A DNA stretch of 5,913 bases, from the NCBI GenBank assembly GCA_025928735.1, contig JAICIW010000160.1, positions 1 through 5,913 on the forward strand, written 5' to 3'. Position numbers and translations under genes: made by a program. Numbering within the stretch: the first letter of the stretch is position 1; the number at the start of each line of letters is the position of its first letter. This document shows, in pieces, positions 1 through 5,913 of this stretch. The notes under the pieces are model-generated. The model was given only the letters and a program-made list of their open reading frames with translations. It was not told where the DNA came from and searched no databases. The DNA is from Rhodanobacteraceae bacterium (GTDB lineage Bacteria; Pseudomonadota; Gammaproteobacteria; Xanthomonadales; Rhodanobacteraceae).

Positions 1-1209
1 TCCGATTTCGTCGCGGAAGCGCGTCACCTCTCGGGCGATGTAGCCCAGGCAGCCAACCGTGATCCGCGCATCCTGTTCCTGATCCGTTCGTTCGGGCGCG
101 GCGGCGCGCAACGGCAACTGGTGACGCTGGCGACCGCGCTGCGCCGGTCCGGCTGGAATGTTTCGGCCGCGTGTTTCTACGCGGGCGCTGCGTTCCAGCG
201 CGAGCTGGAGCAGGCCGGGGTGCCGGTGATCGATCTGCGCAAGCGCGGCCGCTGGGATGTGTTCGGATTCCTGTGGCGGCTGTGGCGCACCTTCCGCACC
301 AGCAACGCCGATGTCGTGCACGGCTATCTCACCGTCGGCAACCTGCTGGCGTTGCTGGCCAAGGCGGCGCATCGCCACACGCGCGTGGTGTGGGGCGTGC
401 GCTCGGCGTACATGGATCGCGATCGCTACGACTGGATGGCGCGCCTGACCTTCCGTTTCAGTTGCGCATGCGCGCGCATGGCCGATCTCGTGATCGTCAA
501 TTCCGGCGCAAGCGGAACGCATCACGCCGCGTTGGGTTATCCGCGCGCACGGATGCGGGTGATTCCGAACGGCGTCGATACGCGGCGCTTCAGCTTCAAT
601 GCCGAGGACCGCACGCGGCTGCGCCAGGAATGGCGGATTCCGGATGACGCGTTGCTGGTCGGTCTGGTGGGCCGGTTGGATTTGATGAAGGATCATCCGA
701 CGTTTCTGAAAGCCGCCGCAAAACTCGCGAGCCGGAATGCGTGCTGGCATTTCGTGTGTGTCGGTGAGGGCAATCCGGAATACGCCGTGACACTCGAGGC
801 GCAGGCTGCAGCGCTGGGCCTGCAAGGTCGCCTGACCTGGGCCGGCCCGCGCGGCGACATGCCGGCGGTCTACAGTGCGCTGGATCTGCTGGCTTCCACA
901 TCGTACGGCGAAAGCTTCCCGAATGTGATCGCGGAAGCGATGGCCTGCGGGCGGCCATGCGCGGTGACCGACGTCGGCGATTCGGCGCGCATCGTGGGCG
1001 CCTGCGGCGCGGCGGTCGCGGCGCGCAATCCGGAAGCGTTCGCCGCCGCCGTCGAAAGCATGCTGCGGGTGCTGACCGATGACGAAGCCGCGCGCGCGAT
1101 GCACGAAGCGGCGCGCGCGCGCATCGTGGAAACGTATTCGCTGGAAACGCTGCTGGGCAATTCCAAAGCGGCGCTCAAGGCGGTTTGCGCGGGCCGCAGG
1201 AGGACGTAA
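1..1209 (+). CDS. Family 4 (GT-B) glycosyltransferase, 5'-partial
   Basis: Probable retaining glycosyltransferase that transfers a sugar from a nucleotide donor to a growing lipid-linked glycan at the cytoplasmic face of the inner membrane. The frame is open from base 1, giving 402 residues in view. Residues 22-37 (PRILFLIRSFGRGGAQ) are the typical first beta strand and glycine-rich loop of GT4 enzymes, so a start at GTG 121 would delete the fold's N-terminus and is wrong. No ATG, GTG or TTG occurs in frame before that strand, so the true start lies upstream. Later GT4 marks are IPNGVD (188-193), GLVGRLDLMKDH (221-232), and the EX7E pair Glu304/Glu312 within GESFPNVIAEAMACG, the usual donor-binding signature. 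The C-terminus is complete (TAA 1207-1209). The gene overlaps the next start by one base. Family assignment is firm; donor, acceptor and linkage cannot be read. The 21 residues before the first strand are unassigned and may be a short extension or the end of a fused domain. Confidence 0.9.
   Translation, partial: SDFVAEARHLSGDVAQAANRDPRILFLIRSFGRGGAQRQLVTLATALRRSGWNVSAACFYAGAAFQRELEQAGVPVIDLRKRGRWDVFGFLWRLWRTFRTSNADVVHGYLTVGNLLALLAKAAHRHTRVVWGVRSAYMDRDRYDWMARLTFRFSCACARMADLVIVNSGASGTHHAALGYPRARMRVIPNGVDTRRFSFNAEDRTRLRQEWRIPDDALLVGLVGRLDLMKDHPTFLKAAAKLASRNACWHFVCVGEGNPEYAVTLEAQAAALGLQGRLTWAGPRGDMPAVYSALDLLASTSYGESFPNVIAEAMACGRPCAVTDVGDSARIVGACGAAVAARNPEAFAAAVESMLRVLTDDEAARAMHEAARARIVETYSLETLLGNSKAALKAVCAGRRRT
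1198..1203 (+). promoter_or_regulatory. Shine-Dalgarno site of the membrane protein gene
   Basis: AGGAGG lies five bases before ATG 1209, inside the last codons of the upstream glycosyltransferase. It is a perfect match to the anti-SD core and decides the start: the in-frame TTG at 1185 lies upstream of this site and would add eight residues without a comparable signal. The stop and start overlap as TAATG, so translation of the two genes is probably coupled. Confidence 0.85.
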
Positions 1210-2432
1210 TGGCCACGTTCATCCAGCCGTTCCCGATCGGCCAGCTGATCTGGCCCGCCATCGCGATCATGGTGATCGGGTTTCTGATCTCGCTCGCCTA
1301 CACGCGCCGGGCGGGTCTCAGCCTCGGTGTGGCCGCATTGAAGTCGGGACTGTTCCTGATCTATTTCGGCTTCCTGTTCGATGGCACGTTCACATTCCGC
1401 GACGACTGGAAATACCTGCGCTTCGGCGAGGAACTGGTGCAGAACGGGGTCGGCATCTTCAACCTGATGCACAACTACGACTACGTCCGCAGCACCGTCA
1501 AAAGCGCCAATCTTTTCTATTACGTCTACGACGCGTCCGCGCTGGTGATTTTCGGGCATGGCTATTTCGCGCCGGTCGCGGCCAACATCCTCTTGACCTT
1601 CATCGCGGCCGGCATGCTGATGAAGGCGGCGCGGCGCGGCCTCGGCATGGGCCGGCGCGCCAGCATCGGCCTGTTCGTGTTCCTCGCGCTCAGTCCCTCG
1701 TTGCTCGCGTGGTCCACGGTGGCCAACCTGAAGGACATCCTGGTCGCCACCGGCACCGCGGGCGTGGTGTACGCCGTGGCACTGGTCGAAACGGGCAAGC
1801 CCAAACGCGCAGTGATGGTCGCGATTCTCTGCGGACTGATACTCGCGCTCACGCGTTTCTACGTGCCGCTGATGATGGGCGCCGCGTTCGGCATCGGCCT
1901 GCTGGCTTCGCGGCGCGGACGCCGCAGCCCGTGGCTGTGGCTGGCGGGGATCGTCGCGCTGGCGATCGTGGTGCACGAACTCGGTCACGGCAGCATCGGC
2001 GGCGCGCTGCATCAGCTCCGCTCGCGGCTTTCCGATCCGGTGACGGGCGTCCTGCGCTTCATGCTGACGCCGATTCCTTTCCACACGCAACCGCAGTACG
2101 CGTTTCTCAACCTGCCGCAGGTGTTCTTCTGGGCGATGCTGCCGCTGCAGCTCTACGGAATTGTGTCGGTGTGGCGGAGCAAGAAGATGACGGGCCGGTT
2201 CATGGTCATCTACTTCGTGATGATGACGCTGCTGTACGGCGCGTTCCCGACGCTGCAGGGGCCGCGCCATCGCGTGCAGATCGAGGGGCTGATCGTGATC
2301 TTCCAGTACGTGGGCATCCTCGCGCTGGTGCGGGGTCGCTTCCGGAAAAAGCGACGCTACTACCTGACGGAAGCGCAACCACCGTCGGGGCCGCATGAAC
2401 GCCTGCACCACGGTACCTACCCTCTCGCCTGA
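1209..2432 (+). CDS. Polytopic membrane protein, putative polysaccharide polymerase (Wzy/EpsG-like) or GT-C-like enzyme
   Basis: A 407-residue inner-membrane protein with about nine or ten hydrophobic segments, roughly at residues 12-30, 42-58, 106-138 (possibly two), 152-168, 176-193, 200-232 (possibly two), 241-256, 303-322, 329-346 and 360-375. A polar stretch at about 60-104 follows the second segment and contains RDDWKYLRFG (64-73); an acidic pair in the first large loop is a feature of GT-C enzymes. SPSLLAWSTVANLKD (162-176), LRFMLTPIPF (282-291) and the Arg-containing GPRHRVQIEG (351-360) before the last segment resemble, from memory, recurring motifs of Wzy/EpsG-like proteins in polysaccharide loci. 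Position between two glycosyltransferases fits a repeat-unit polymerase, but a membrane glycosyltransferase is equally possible. The C-terminal tail from about 376 is basic (RGRFRKKRRYY) and probably cytoplasmic. HELGH at 256-260 matches a metalloprotease motif but looks accidental. Gene call is firm; function is inference. Confidence 0.8.
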   Translation: MATFIQPFPIGQLIWPAIAIMVIGFLISLAYTRRAGLSLGVAALKSGLFLIYFGFLFDGTFTFRDDWKYLRFGEELVQNGVGIFNLMHNYDYVRSTVKSANLFYYVYDASALVIFGHGYFAPVAANILLTFIAAGMLMKAARRGLGMGRRASIGLFVFLALSPSLLAWSTVANLKDILVATGTAGVVYAVALVETGKPKRAVMVAILCGLILALTRFYVPLMMGAAFGIGLLASRRGRRSPWLWLAGIVALAIVVHELGHGSIGGALHQLRSRLSDPVTGVLRFMLTPIPFHTQPQYAFLNLPQVFFWAMLPLQLYGIVSVWRSKKMTGRFMVIYFVMMTLLYGAFPTLQGPRHRVQIEGLIVIFQYVGILALVRGRFRKKRRYYLTEAQPPSGPHERLHHGTYPLA

Positions 2433-2441
2433 GAGACAACC

Positions 2442-2552
2442 ATGCACCACGAAAGGAAACGGCATTGCCCGGGCGGCGCCCTCGAATCGATCACTCTGAT
2501 GCGCGCTTGCGAGCCGGCCGCCAAGGCGCGTAGGGGGAATCCGCGCGCATGA
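2442..2552 (+). CDS. Possible small ORF (36 aa) bridging to the second glycosyltransferase
   Basis: An ATG nine bases after the membrane protein stop opens a 36-codon frame, beginning MHHERKRHCPGG, whose TGA overlaps the next gene's ATG as ATGA at 2549-2552. A weak purine stretch (GAGAGA, 2431-2436) lies five bases before the ATG. The peptide is basic and polar, with no membrane segment or domain I recognise. If translated, it would carry ribosomes across the gap to the glycosyltransferase start. A chance open frame in GC-rich DNA is at least as likely, since random frames of this length are common here. Confidence 0.22.
   Translation: MHHERKRHCPGGALESITLMRACEPAAKARRGNPRA
2502..2530 (+). other. 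Possible mRNA hairpin in the gap before the second glycosyltransferase
   Basis: CGCGCTTG (2502-2509) can pair with CAAG plus CGCG (2522-2525 and 2527-2530), leaving one bulged G and a 12-base loop. It ends just before the AGGGGG ribosome-binding site and could affect access to it. No T-run follows, so it is not a standard intrinsic terminator. Short imperfect stems of this sort arise often by chance at this GC content. Confidence 0.25.
2532..2537 (+). promoter_or_regulatory. Probable Shine-Dalgarno site of the second glycosyltransferase
   Basis: AGGGGG lies 11 bases before ATG 2549, a slightly long but workable spacing. It supports the ATG that yields the standard GT4 N-terminus MKICHVITGLGTGGAQ. 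Confidence 0.6.
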
Positions 2553-3688
2553 AAATCTGTCACGTCATCACCGGCCTCGGCACCGGCGGCGCGCAGGCGG
2601 CGCTGTACCGCTTGGTGCAGACGCTGCGTCCGCCCGACTTCGAGCACGTCGTGATCGCGCTCGGCGCGGAAGGCAGCATGAGCGCGATGTTCGCGGAGTC
2701 GGCCGAGCTGCATCACCTCGGCATGCATCCCGGCCGCCTGCTTCCCCACGAAGTACTGCGGCTGCGACGGATGCTGCGCAATCGCCGTTACGACGTGATC
2801 CAGAGCTGGATGTACCACGCCAACCTGATGGCCGCGCTGGCCGGCTGGGGCGAGGCCGCGCCGGTGGTGTGGAACATCCGTCATTCGCTGCACGCGTTGT
2901 CGCACGAAAAGCGCGCCACGCGCTGGGTGATCCGGGCGGGCGCACGGCTGTCGCGACGTCCGGCGCGGATCATCTTCAATGCCGCGGTGAGCCGCGCGCA
3001 ACACGTCGCATTCGGTTACGACGACGCGCGCTCGGTGGTGATCCCGAACGGTTTTGACACCGTCGAGTTCGCGCCTCGCGCCGCCGAACGCGCACGAGTG
3101 CGTGCCGAGTTGGACATCCCGGCCGACGCGCTTGCGATCGGCCTGGTGGCGCGCGTGCACCCCATGAAGGACCACGCCACCTTCCTGCACGCGGCGAAGC
3201 GGCTCGGCGAAATGCATCTGCACCCGATTTTCGTGCTGGTGGGCGAGGGCGCCGATGCCGCGAATCAGGAACTCGGCGCGCTGATCGACCAACTGGGCTT
3301 GCGCGAACGTGTGCGGTTGTGCGGGCGACGCAGCGACATCGCGGCTGTCGACAACGCGCTGGACATTGCCGCTTCGTCGTCAGCGTGGGGCGAAGCTTTT
3401 CCCAATGCCACGGCGGAAGCGATGGCGTGCGGCGTACCTTGTGTGGTGACGGATGTCGGCGATGCGCCCGCGATCGTGGATGACACCGGTGCAGTGGTGC
3501 CGCCATGCGATCCCGTCGCATTGGGCAATGCCTGGGCAACATTGGCGGCGCTCGGCGCCGAAGCGAGGCGCACGCTTGGGCAGCGTGCGCGTGCGCGCGT
3601 CATCCAGCACTATGCCATCGATGCCGGCGCGCGCCGGTACGCCGACCTGTACCAGGACATCGCGAGGCTGTCATGCACCGCCCATTGA
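2549..3688 (+). CDS. Family 4 (GT-B) glycosyltransferase
   Basis: Complete 379-residue enzyme, a normal length for GT4. It probably transfers a sugar from a nucleotide donor to a lipid-linked repeat-unit intermediate at the cytoplasmic membrane face. The start is well set: MKICHVITGLGTGGAQ (1-16) is the first beta strand and glycine-rich loop with no extra residues. Further marks are NAAVSRAQ (144-151) at the end of the N-terminal domain, VIPNGFDT (164-171), GLVARVHPMKDH (198-209), VGEG (231-234), and the EX7E pair Glu282/Glu290 within GEAFPNATAEAMACG. The order and wording of these motifs closely follow the first glycosyltransferase of the window, suggesting an old duplication, though the N-terminal acceptor-binding halves differ much more and the two probably use different acceptors. 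It is separated from the membrane protein gene by 116 bases. Sugar specificity cannot be told from sequence alone. Confidence 0.93.
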   Translation: MKICHVITGLGTGGAQAALYRLVQTLRPPDFEHVVIALGAEGSMSAMFAESAELHHLGMHPGRLLPHEVLRLRRMLRNRRYDVIQSWMYHANLMAALAGWGEAAPVVWNIRHSLHALSHEKRATRWVIRAGARLSRRPARIIFNAAVSRAQHVAFGYDDARSVVIPNGFDTVEFAPRAAERARVRAELDIPADALAIGLVARVHPMKDHATFLHAAKRLGEMHLHPIFVLVGEGADAANQELGALIDQLGLRERVRLCGRRSDIAAVDNALDIAASSSAWGEAFPNATAEAMACGVPCVVTDVGDAPAIVDDTGAVVPPCDPVALGNAWATLAALGAEARRTLGQRARARVIQHYAIDAGARRYADLYQDIARLSCTAH

Positions 3689-3771
3689 TCGTCCCCTGGC
3701 GCGCTCGACCAACGCGTCACGGCGGCGAAGTCGCCGCCGCGATACCCGATCCATCTCTCGTCGGAAGCTGA
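3673..3771 (+). CDS. Possible small ORF (32 aa) bridging to the amidotransferase gene
   Basis: ATG 3673 lies inside the last codons of the upstream glycosyltransferase in another frame, five bases after GAGG (3664-3667). The 32-codon frame begins MHRPLIVPWRARP and ends at TGA 3769-3771, five bases before the amidotransferase ATG. It spans the gap and includes the hairpin at 3720-3739. No domain is recognised. It may serve translational coupling or may simply be a chance frame; there is no evidence of expression. Confidence 0.2.
   Translation: MHRPLIVPWRARPTRHGGEVAAAIPDPSLVGS
3720..3739 (+). other. Perfect GC-rich hairpin between the glycosyltransferase and amidotransferase genes
   Basis: CGGCGGCG (3720-3727) and CGCCGCCG (3732-3739) form an uninterrupted eight-base-pair stem around an AAGT loop. 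The stem starts 31 bases after the glycosyltransferase stop and ends 37 bases before the amidotransferase start. The next bases (CGATACCCG) hold no T-run, so a factor-independent terminator is unlikely. It could stabilise an mRNA end, pause polymerase, or lower expression of the downstream gene. Confidence 0.45.
3763..3767 (+). promoter_or_regulatory. Weak Shine-Dalgarno site of the amidotransferase gene
   Basis: GGAAG lies nine bases before ATG 3777. It is modest in strength, but the start is set independently by the need for Cys at position 2 of the enzyme. Confidence 0.45.
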
Positions 3772-3776
3772 TCACG

Positions 3777-5789
3777 ATGTGTGGAATAGCCGGATTCTGG
3801 GACAGCACCCACCACTTTCGCGCGGACGATGCCGGCGCGGTGCTGCGGCGCATGACCGATGCGATTCGTCATCGCGGACCGGACGACGAAGGCTTCTTCC
3901 AGGACGCTGCGGCCGGCATCGCGCTGGGCCACCGCCGGCTTTCGGTGATCGATCTTTCGCCGGAAGGCCACCAGCCGATGGTGTCGGCGAGCGGCCGTTT
4001 CGTGATCGTCTACAACGGTGAGGTCTACAACCATCGCGCGCTGCGGCAGGAACTGGTGAAGCTCGGGGCCGCGTTCCGCGGGCATTCCGACACGGAGGTG
4101 ATTCTGGCCGCGATCGAGCAGTGGGGTCTCGACGAAGCCTTGAAGCGCTTCATTGGCATGTTCGCCTTCGTCCTGTGGGACCGCCGCGAACGCGCGTTGT
4201 CGCTGGTGCGCGATCGTCTCGGCATCAAGCCGCTGTACTACGGCTGGGTCGGCACACGCCTGGTGTTCGCCTCGGAGCTGAAAGCCGTGACGGCGATGCC
4301 GGGTTTCGACAATGCGATCGATCGCGACGCGCTGTGCCTGCTGCTTCGCCATGACTACATCGCGGCGCCGCATTCGATTTACGAGGGCGTTCGGAAACTC
4401 CAGCCGGGCACCGTACTCACCTTGGCCGCCAGCGACATGCCGAAGGCGCCGACGGACGAATCGCTGCTTGCCGCGAACACCCGCACGTTCTGGTCGGCGC
4501 GCGATGTCGCGATCGCAGGTATGGCCGATCGCCTGCACCAGTCCGACGCCGAGGCGGTCGATGAACTGGACCGCTTGCTGCGCGACGCGGTGGCGCTGCG
4601 CATGGAAGCGGACGTTCCCCTGGGCGCATTCCTTTCCGGCGGCATCGATTCGTCGCTGGTGGTCGCACTGATGCAGGCGCAATCCCCACGTCCGGTGCAG
4701 ACGTTTTCCATCGGCTTTCGCGAAAAGGGTTTTGACGAGGCGGTGCATGCGCGCGCGGTCGCGAAGCACCTCGGCACCGACCATCACGAACTGTACGTTA
4801 CCGCGCAGGATGCGCTGGACGTGGTGCCGCAGTTGCCTGGCATGTTCGACGAACCGTTTTCCGATTCCTCGCAGATCCCCACCTTCCTGGTCGCGCAAAT
4901 GGCGCGACGCAATGTCACGGTCAGCCTTTCGGGTGATGGCGGCGACGAATTGTTCGGCGGTTATCGTCGTTACTTCGCGGGCCGCAGGATCGAGCGAAGC
5001 TTGGGTCGGGTACCGATAGCGCTGCAGCGGGGTGCGGCGCGTTCGCTGTCGCGCCATCCCGGGTTCTACGAATCCATGCTTGCCGGCGTCAATGCCTGCC
5101 TGCCGTCGGGCAAGAAGATGCGCCGGCCGCGCGCCAAGGTCGCGGTGCTGGCGCGGATGCTGGAAGCCGGCTCGGCCGACGAACGCTACCGGCTGATGAT
5201 GTCGCACCATCGGAACCCGGCGGACGTGGTGCTGCATGGCAATGAGCCTTCACTGCAGATCGGCAATCCGGTGGTCGCGTCGGATACGGACGCACTGATC
5301 GAGCGGATGATGTTCAACGACCTCGTCACGTATCTGCCCGGCGACATCCTCGCCAAGGTCGACCGCGCGAGCATGGCGGTGAGCCTGGAAGCGCGGGTGC
5401 CATTGCTCGATCACCGCGTGGTGGAGTTTTCCTGGCGCGTGCCGATCGAACAGAAAGTTCGCGACGGCAAGGGCAAGTGGCTGCTCCGGCAAGTGTTGTA
5501 CCGCTACGCACCGGAGTCGCTGATGGAGCGCCCGAAACAGGGTTTCGGCGTGCCGATCGGCGCATGGCTGCGCGGCCCGCTGCGCGACTGGGCGGAAACC
5601 TTGCTGGACGAGCGGCGGCTGCGCGAGCAGGGCTATTTCGAACCCGGACCGGTCAGGCAATTGCTGGACCGCCACCTTGCCGGCCGTGCCGACGAAGGTC
5701 CGCGACTGTGGGACGTGCTGATGTTCCAGGCATGGCTTGCGGAAGCCGGACGCCAGCCACTGCCGGTGCGCGACGCGGCGGCCGCATGA
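3777..5789 (+). CDS. AsnB-type glutamine-dependent amidotransferase (asparagine synthase family)
   Basis: Complete 670-residue cytoplasmic enzyme that should hydrolyse glutamine and use the ammonia to amidate an ATP-activated carboxylate. MCGIAGF at the N-terminus gives the catalytic Cys2, exposed after Met removal. This fixes the start although the frame stays open upstream to 3453. The class II glutaminase domain (about 1-215) has RHRGPDDEG (31-39), Arg54 in HRRLS, YNGEVYNH (79-86) and HSDTEV (103-108), matching the glutamine-binding residues known from E. coli AsnB. The synthetase domain has the pyrophosphate loop SGGIDSS (287-293), SGDGGDELFGGY (385-396), ARVPLLDH (539-546) and PKQGFGVP (586-593). 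No key residue appears lost. At 670 residues it is longer than E. coli AsnB (about 550) and in the range of AsnB-like proteins of polysaccharide clusters. Context therefore suggests amidation of a uronic acid or similar group in the glycan rather than housekeeping asparagine synthesis; this part is inference. It overlaps the next gene by ATGA. Confidence 0.95.
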   Translation: MCGIAGFWDSTHHFRADDAGAVLRRMTDAIRHRGPDDEGFFQDAAAGIALGHRRLSVIDLSPEGHQPMVSASGRFVIVYNGEVYNHRALRQELVKLGAAFRGHSDTEVILAAIEQWGLDEALKRFIGMFAFVLWDRRERALSLVRDRLGIKPLYYGWVGTRLVFASELKAVTAMPGFDNAIDRDALCLLLRHDYIAAPHSIYEGVRKLQPGTVLTLAASDMPKAPTDESLLAANTRTFWSARDVAIAGMADRLHQSDAEAVDELDRLLRDAVALRMEADVPLGAFLSGGIDSSLVVALMQAQSPRPVQTFSIGFREKGFDEAVHARAVAKHLGTDHHELYVTAQDALDVVPQLPGMFDEPFSDSSQIPTFLVAQMARRNVTVSLSGDGGDELFGGYRRYFAGRRIERSLGRVPIALQRGAARSLSRHPGFYESMLAGVNACLPSGKKMRRPRAKVAVLARMLEAGSADERYRLMMSHHRNPADVVLHGNEPSLQIGNPVVASDTDALIERMMFNDLVTYLPGDILAKVDRASMAVSLEARVPLLDHRVVEFSWRVPIEQKVRDGKGKWLLRQVLYRYAPESLMERPKQGFGVPIGAWLRGPLRDWAETLLDERRLREQGYFEPGPVRQLLDRHLAGRADEGPRLWDVLMFQAWLAEAGRQPLPVRDAAAA

Positions 5790-5913
5790 ACGCGCAAACC
5801 GCCACGCGCGTAGAAGCGGCTCCCGCCAAAGAAGACGCGGAATGGATCAATGCGCTCGCGTTCGCGCCGCGCAAGGAATCCTGGGTGGCGTGTTCGGGAG
5901 ATCGCTTCTACAA
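5786..5913 (+). CDS. Unrecognised protein, N-terminal fragment cut by the window edge
   Basis: An open frame starts at ATG 5786, overlapping the amidotransferase stop as ATGA, and runs 42 codons to the right edge without a stop. It begins MNAQTATRVEAAPAKEDAEW. The first 20 or so residues are polar and look unstructured; residues from about 20 (INALAFAPRKESW, then VACSGDRFY) look more like a folded domain. There is no signal peptide or membrane segment in this part. No strong ribosome-binding site precedes it, so translation probably depends on coupling to the amidotransferase gene. Position makes it a likely further member of the polysaccharide operon, but I do not recognise the family and assign no function. 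Confidence 0.65.
   Translation, partial: MNAQTATRVEAAPAKEDAEWINALAFAPRKESWVACSGDRFY

Noticed and set aside
121..1209. Start of the first glycosyltransferase at GTG 121
   Set aside because: It removes the first beta strand and glycine-rich loop encoded just upstream in the same frame, and no ribosome-binding site precedes it.
1079..2398. Plus-strand frame of 439 codons across the end of the first glycosyltransferase and the membrane protein gene
   Set aside because: It is an Arg/Ala-rich out-of-frame translation of two better supported genes.
870..2465. Minus-strand open frame of 531 codons
   Set aside because: It lies opposite two well-supported genes and its product is His/Arg/Gln-rich with no domain, typical of antisense frames in GC-rich coding DNA.
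2467..2474. GCCCGGGC palindrome as an operator or site
   Set aside because: An eight-base GC palindrome is expected by chance in such DNA and has no second copy or flanking structure.
2433..2548. Internal promoter in the gap before the second glycosyltransferase
   Set aside because: I see no pair of -35 and -10 like boxes at a usual spacing; the gap is GC-rich throughout.
3720..3739. Intrinsic terminator
   Set aside because: The stem is perfect, but no T-run follows and the next gene in the same orientation begins 37 bases later.
3453..3776. N-terminal extension of the amidotransferase into the upstream gene
   Set aside because: The frame is open, but class II glutaminases need Cys right after the initiator Met. 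ATG 3777 followed by the Cys codon satisfies this, and the extension is Arg/Ser-rich and overlaps a solid gene.
3717..5237. Minus-strand open frame of 506 codons
   Set aside because: It is antisense to the amidotransferase gene, has no recognisable domain, and has the biased composition of a shadow frame.

Overview
The window is GC-rich, with strong G/C preference at third codon positions. It carries one tightly packed, plus-strand block of cell-surface polysaccharide genes. Codon use and protein style suggest a high-GC proteobacterium. A gammaproteobacterium of the Xanthomonadales type is my guess, but nothing in the window fixes the taxon. I see no rRNA, tRNA, insertion sequence, CRISPR array, phage gene or integration site.

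Layout: (1) 1-1209, a family 4 glycosyltransferase whose start lies upstream of the window. (2) 1209-2432, a polytopic membrane protein that resembles Wzy/EpsG-type polymerases or GT-C enzymes; its start overlaps the stop of gene 1 by one base and follows a perfect AGGAGG. (3) 2549-3688, a second family 4 glycosyltransferase related to the first. (4) 3777-5789, an AsnB-type glutamine-dependent amidotransferase with a full N-terminal glutaminase domain and a synthetase domain. (5) 5786 to the right edge, the first 42 codons of an unrecognised gene that overlaps gene 4 by ATGA. The two real gaps (2433-2548 and 3689-3776) each hold a small ORF bridging to the next gene and a potential hairpin. 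Neither gap has a convincing promoter or a T-tailed terminator.

How the genes may work together (inference): the two GT-B glycosyltransferases would add sugars to a lipid-linked repeat unit on the cytoplasmic side. The membrane protein is the best candidate in the window for polymerising or otherwise handling that unit. The AsnB-like enzyme would amidate a sugar acid or another carboxylate in the repeat unit, as proposed for related enzymes in O-antigen and capsule clusters. No flippase, chain-length regulator, initiating transferase or sugar-nucleotide synthesis gene is visible, so only the middle of the cluster is seen.

I find no clearly new biological system. The points most worth a second look are the open 5' end of gene 1, the identity of the membrane protein, the two small bridging ORFs, and the unidentified gene at the right edge.
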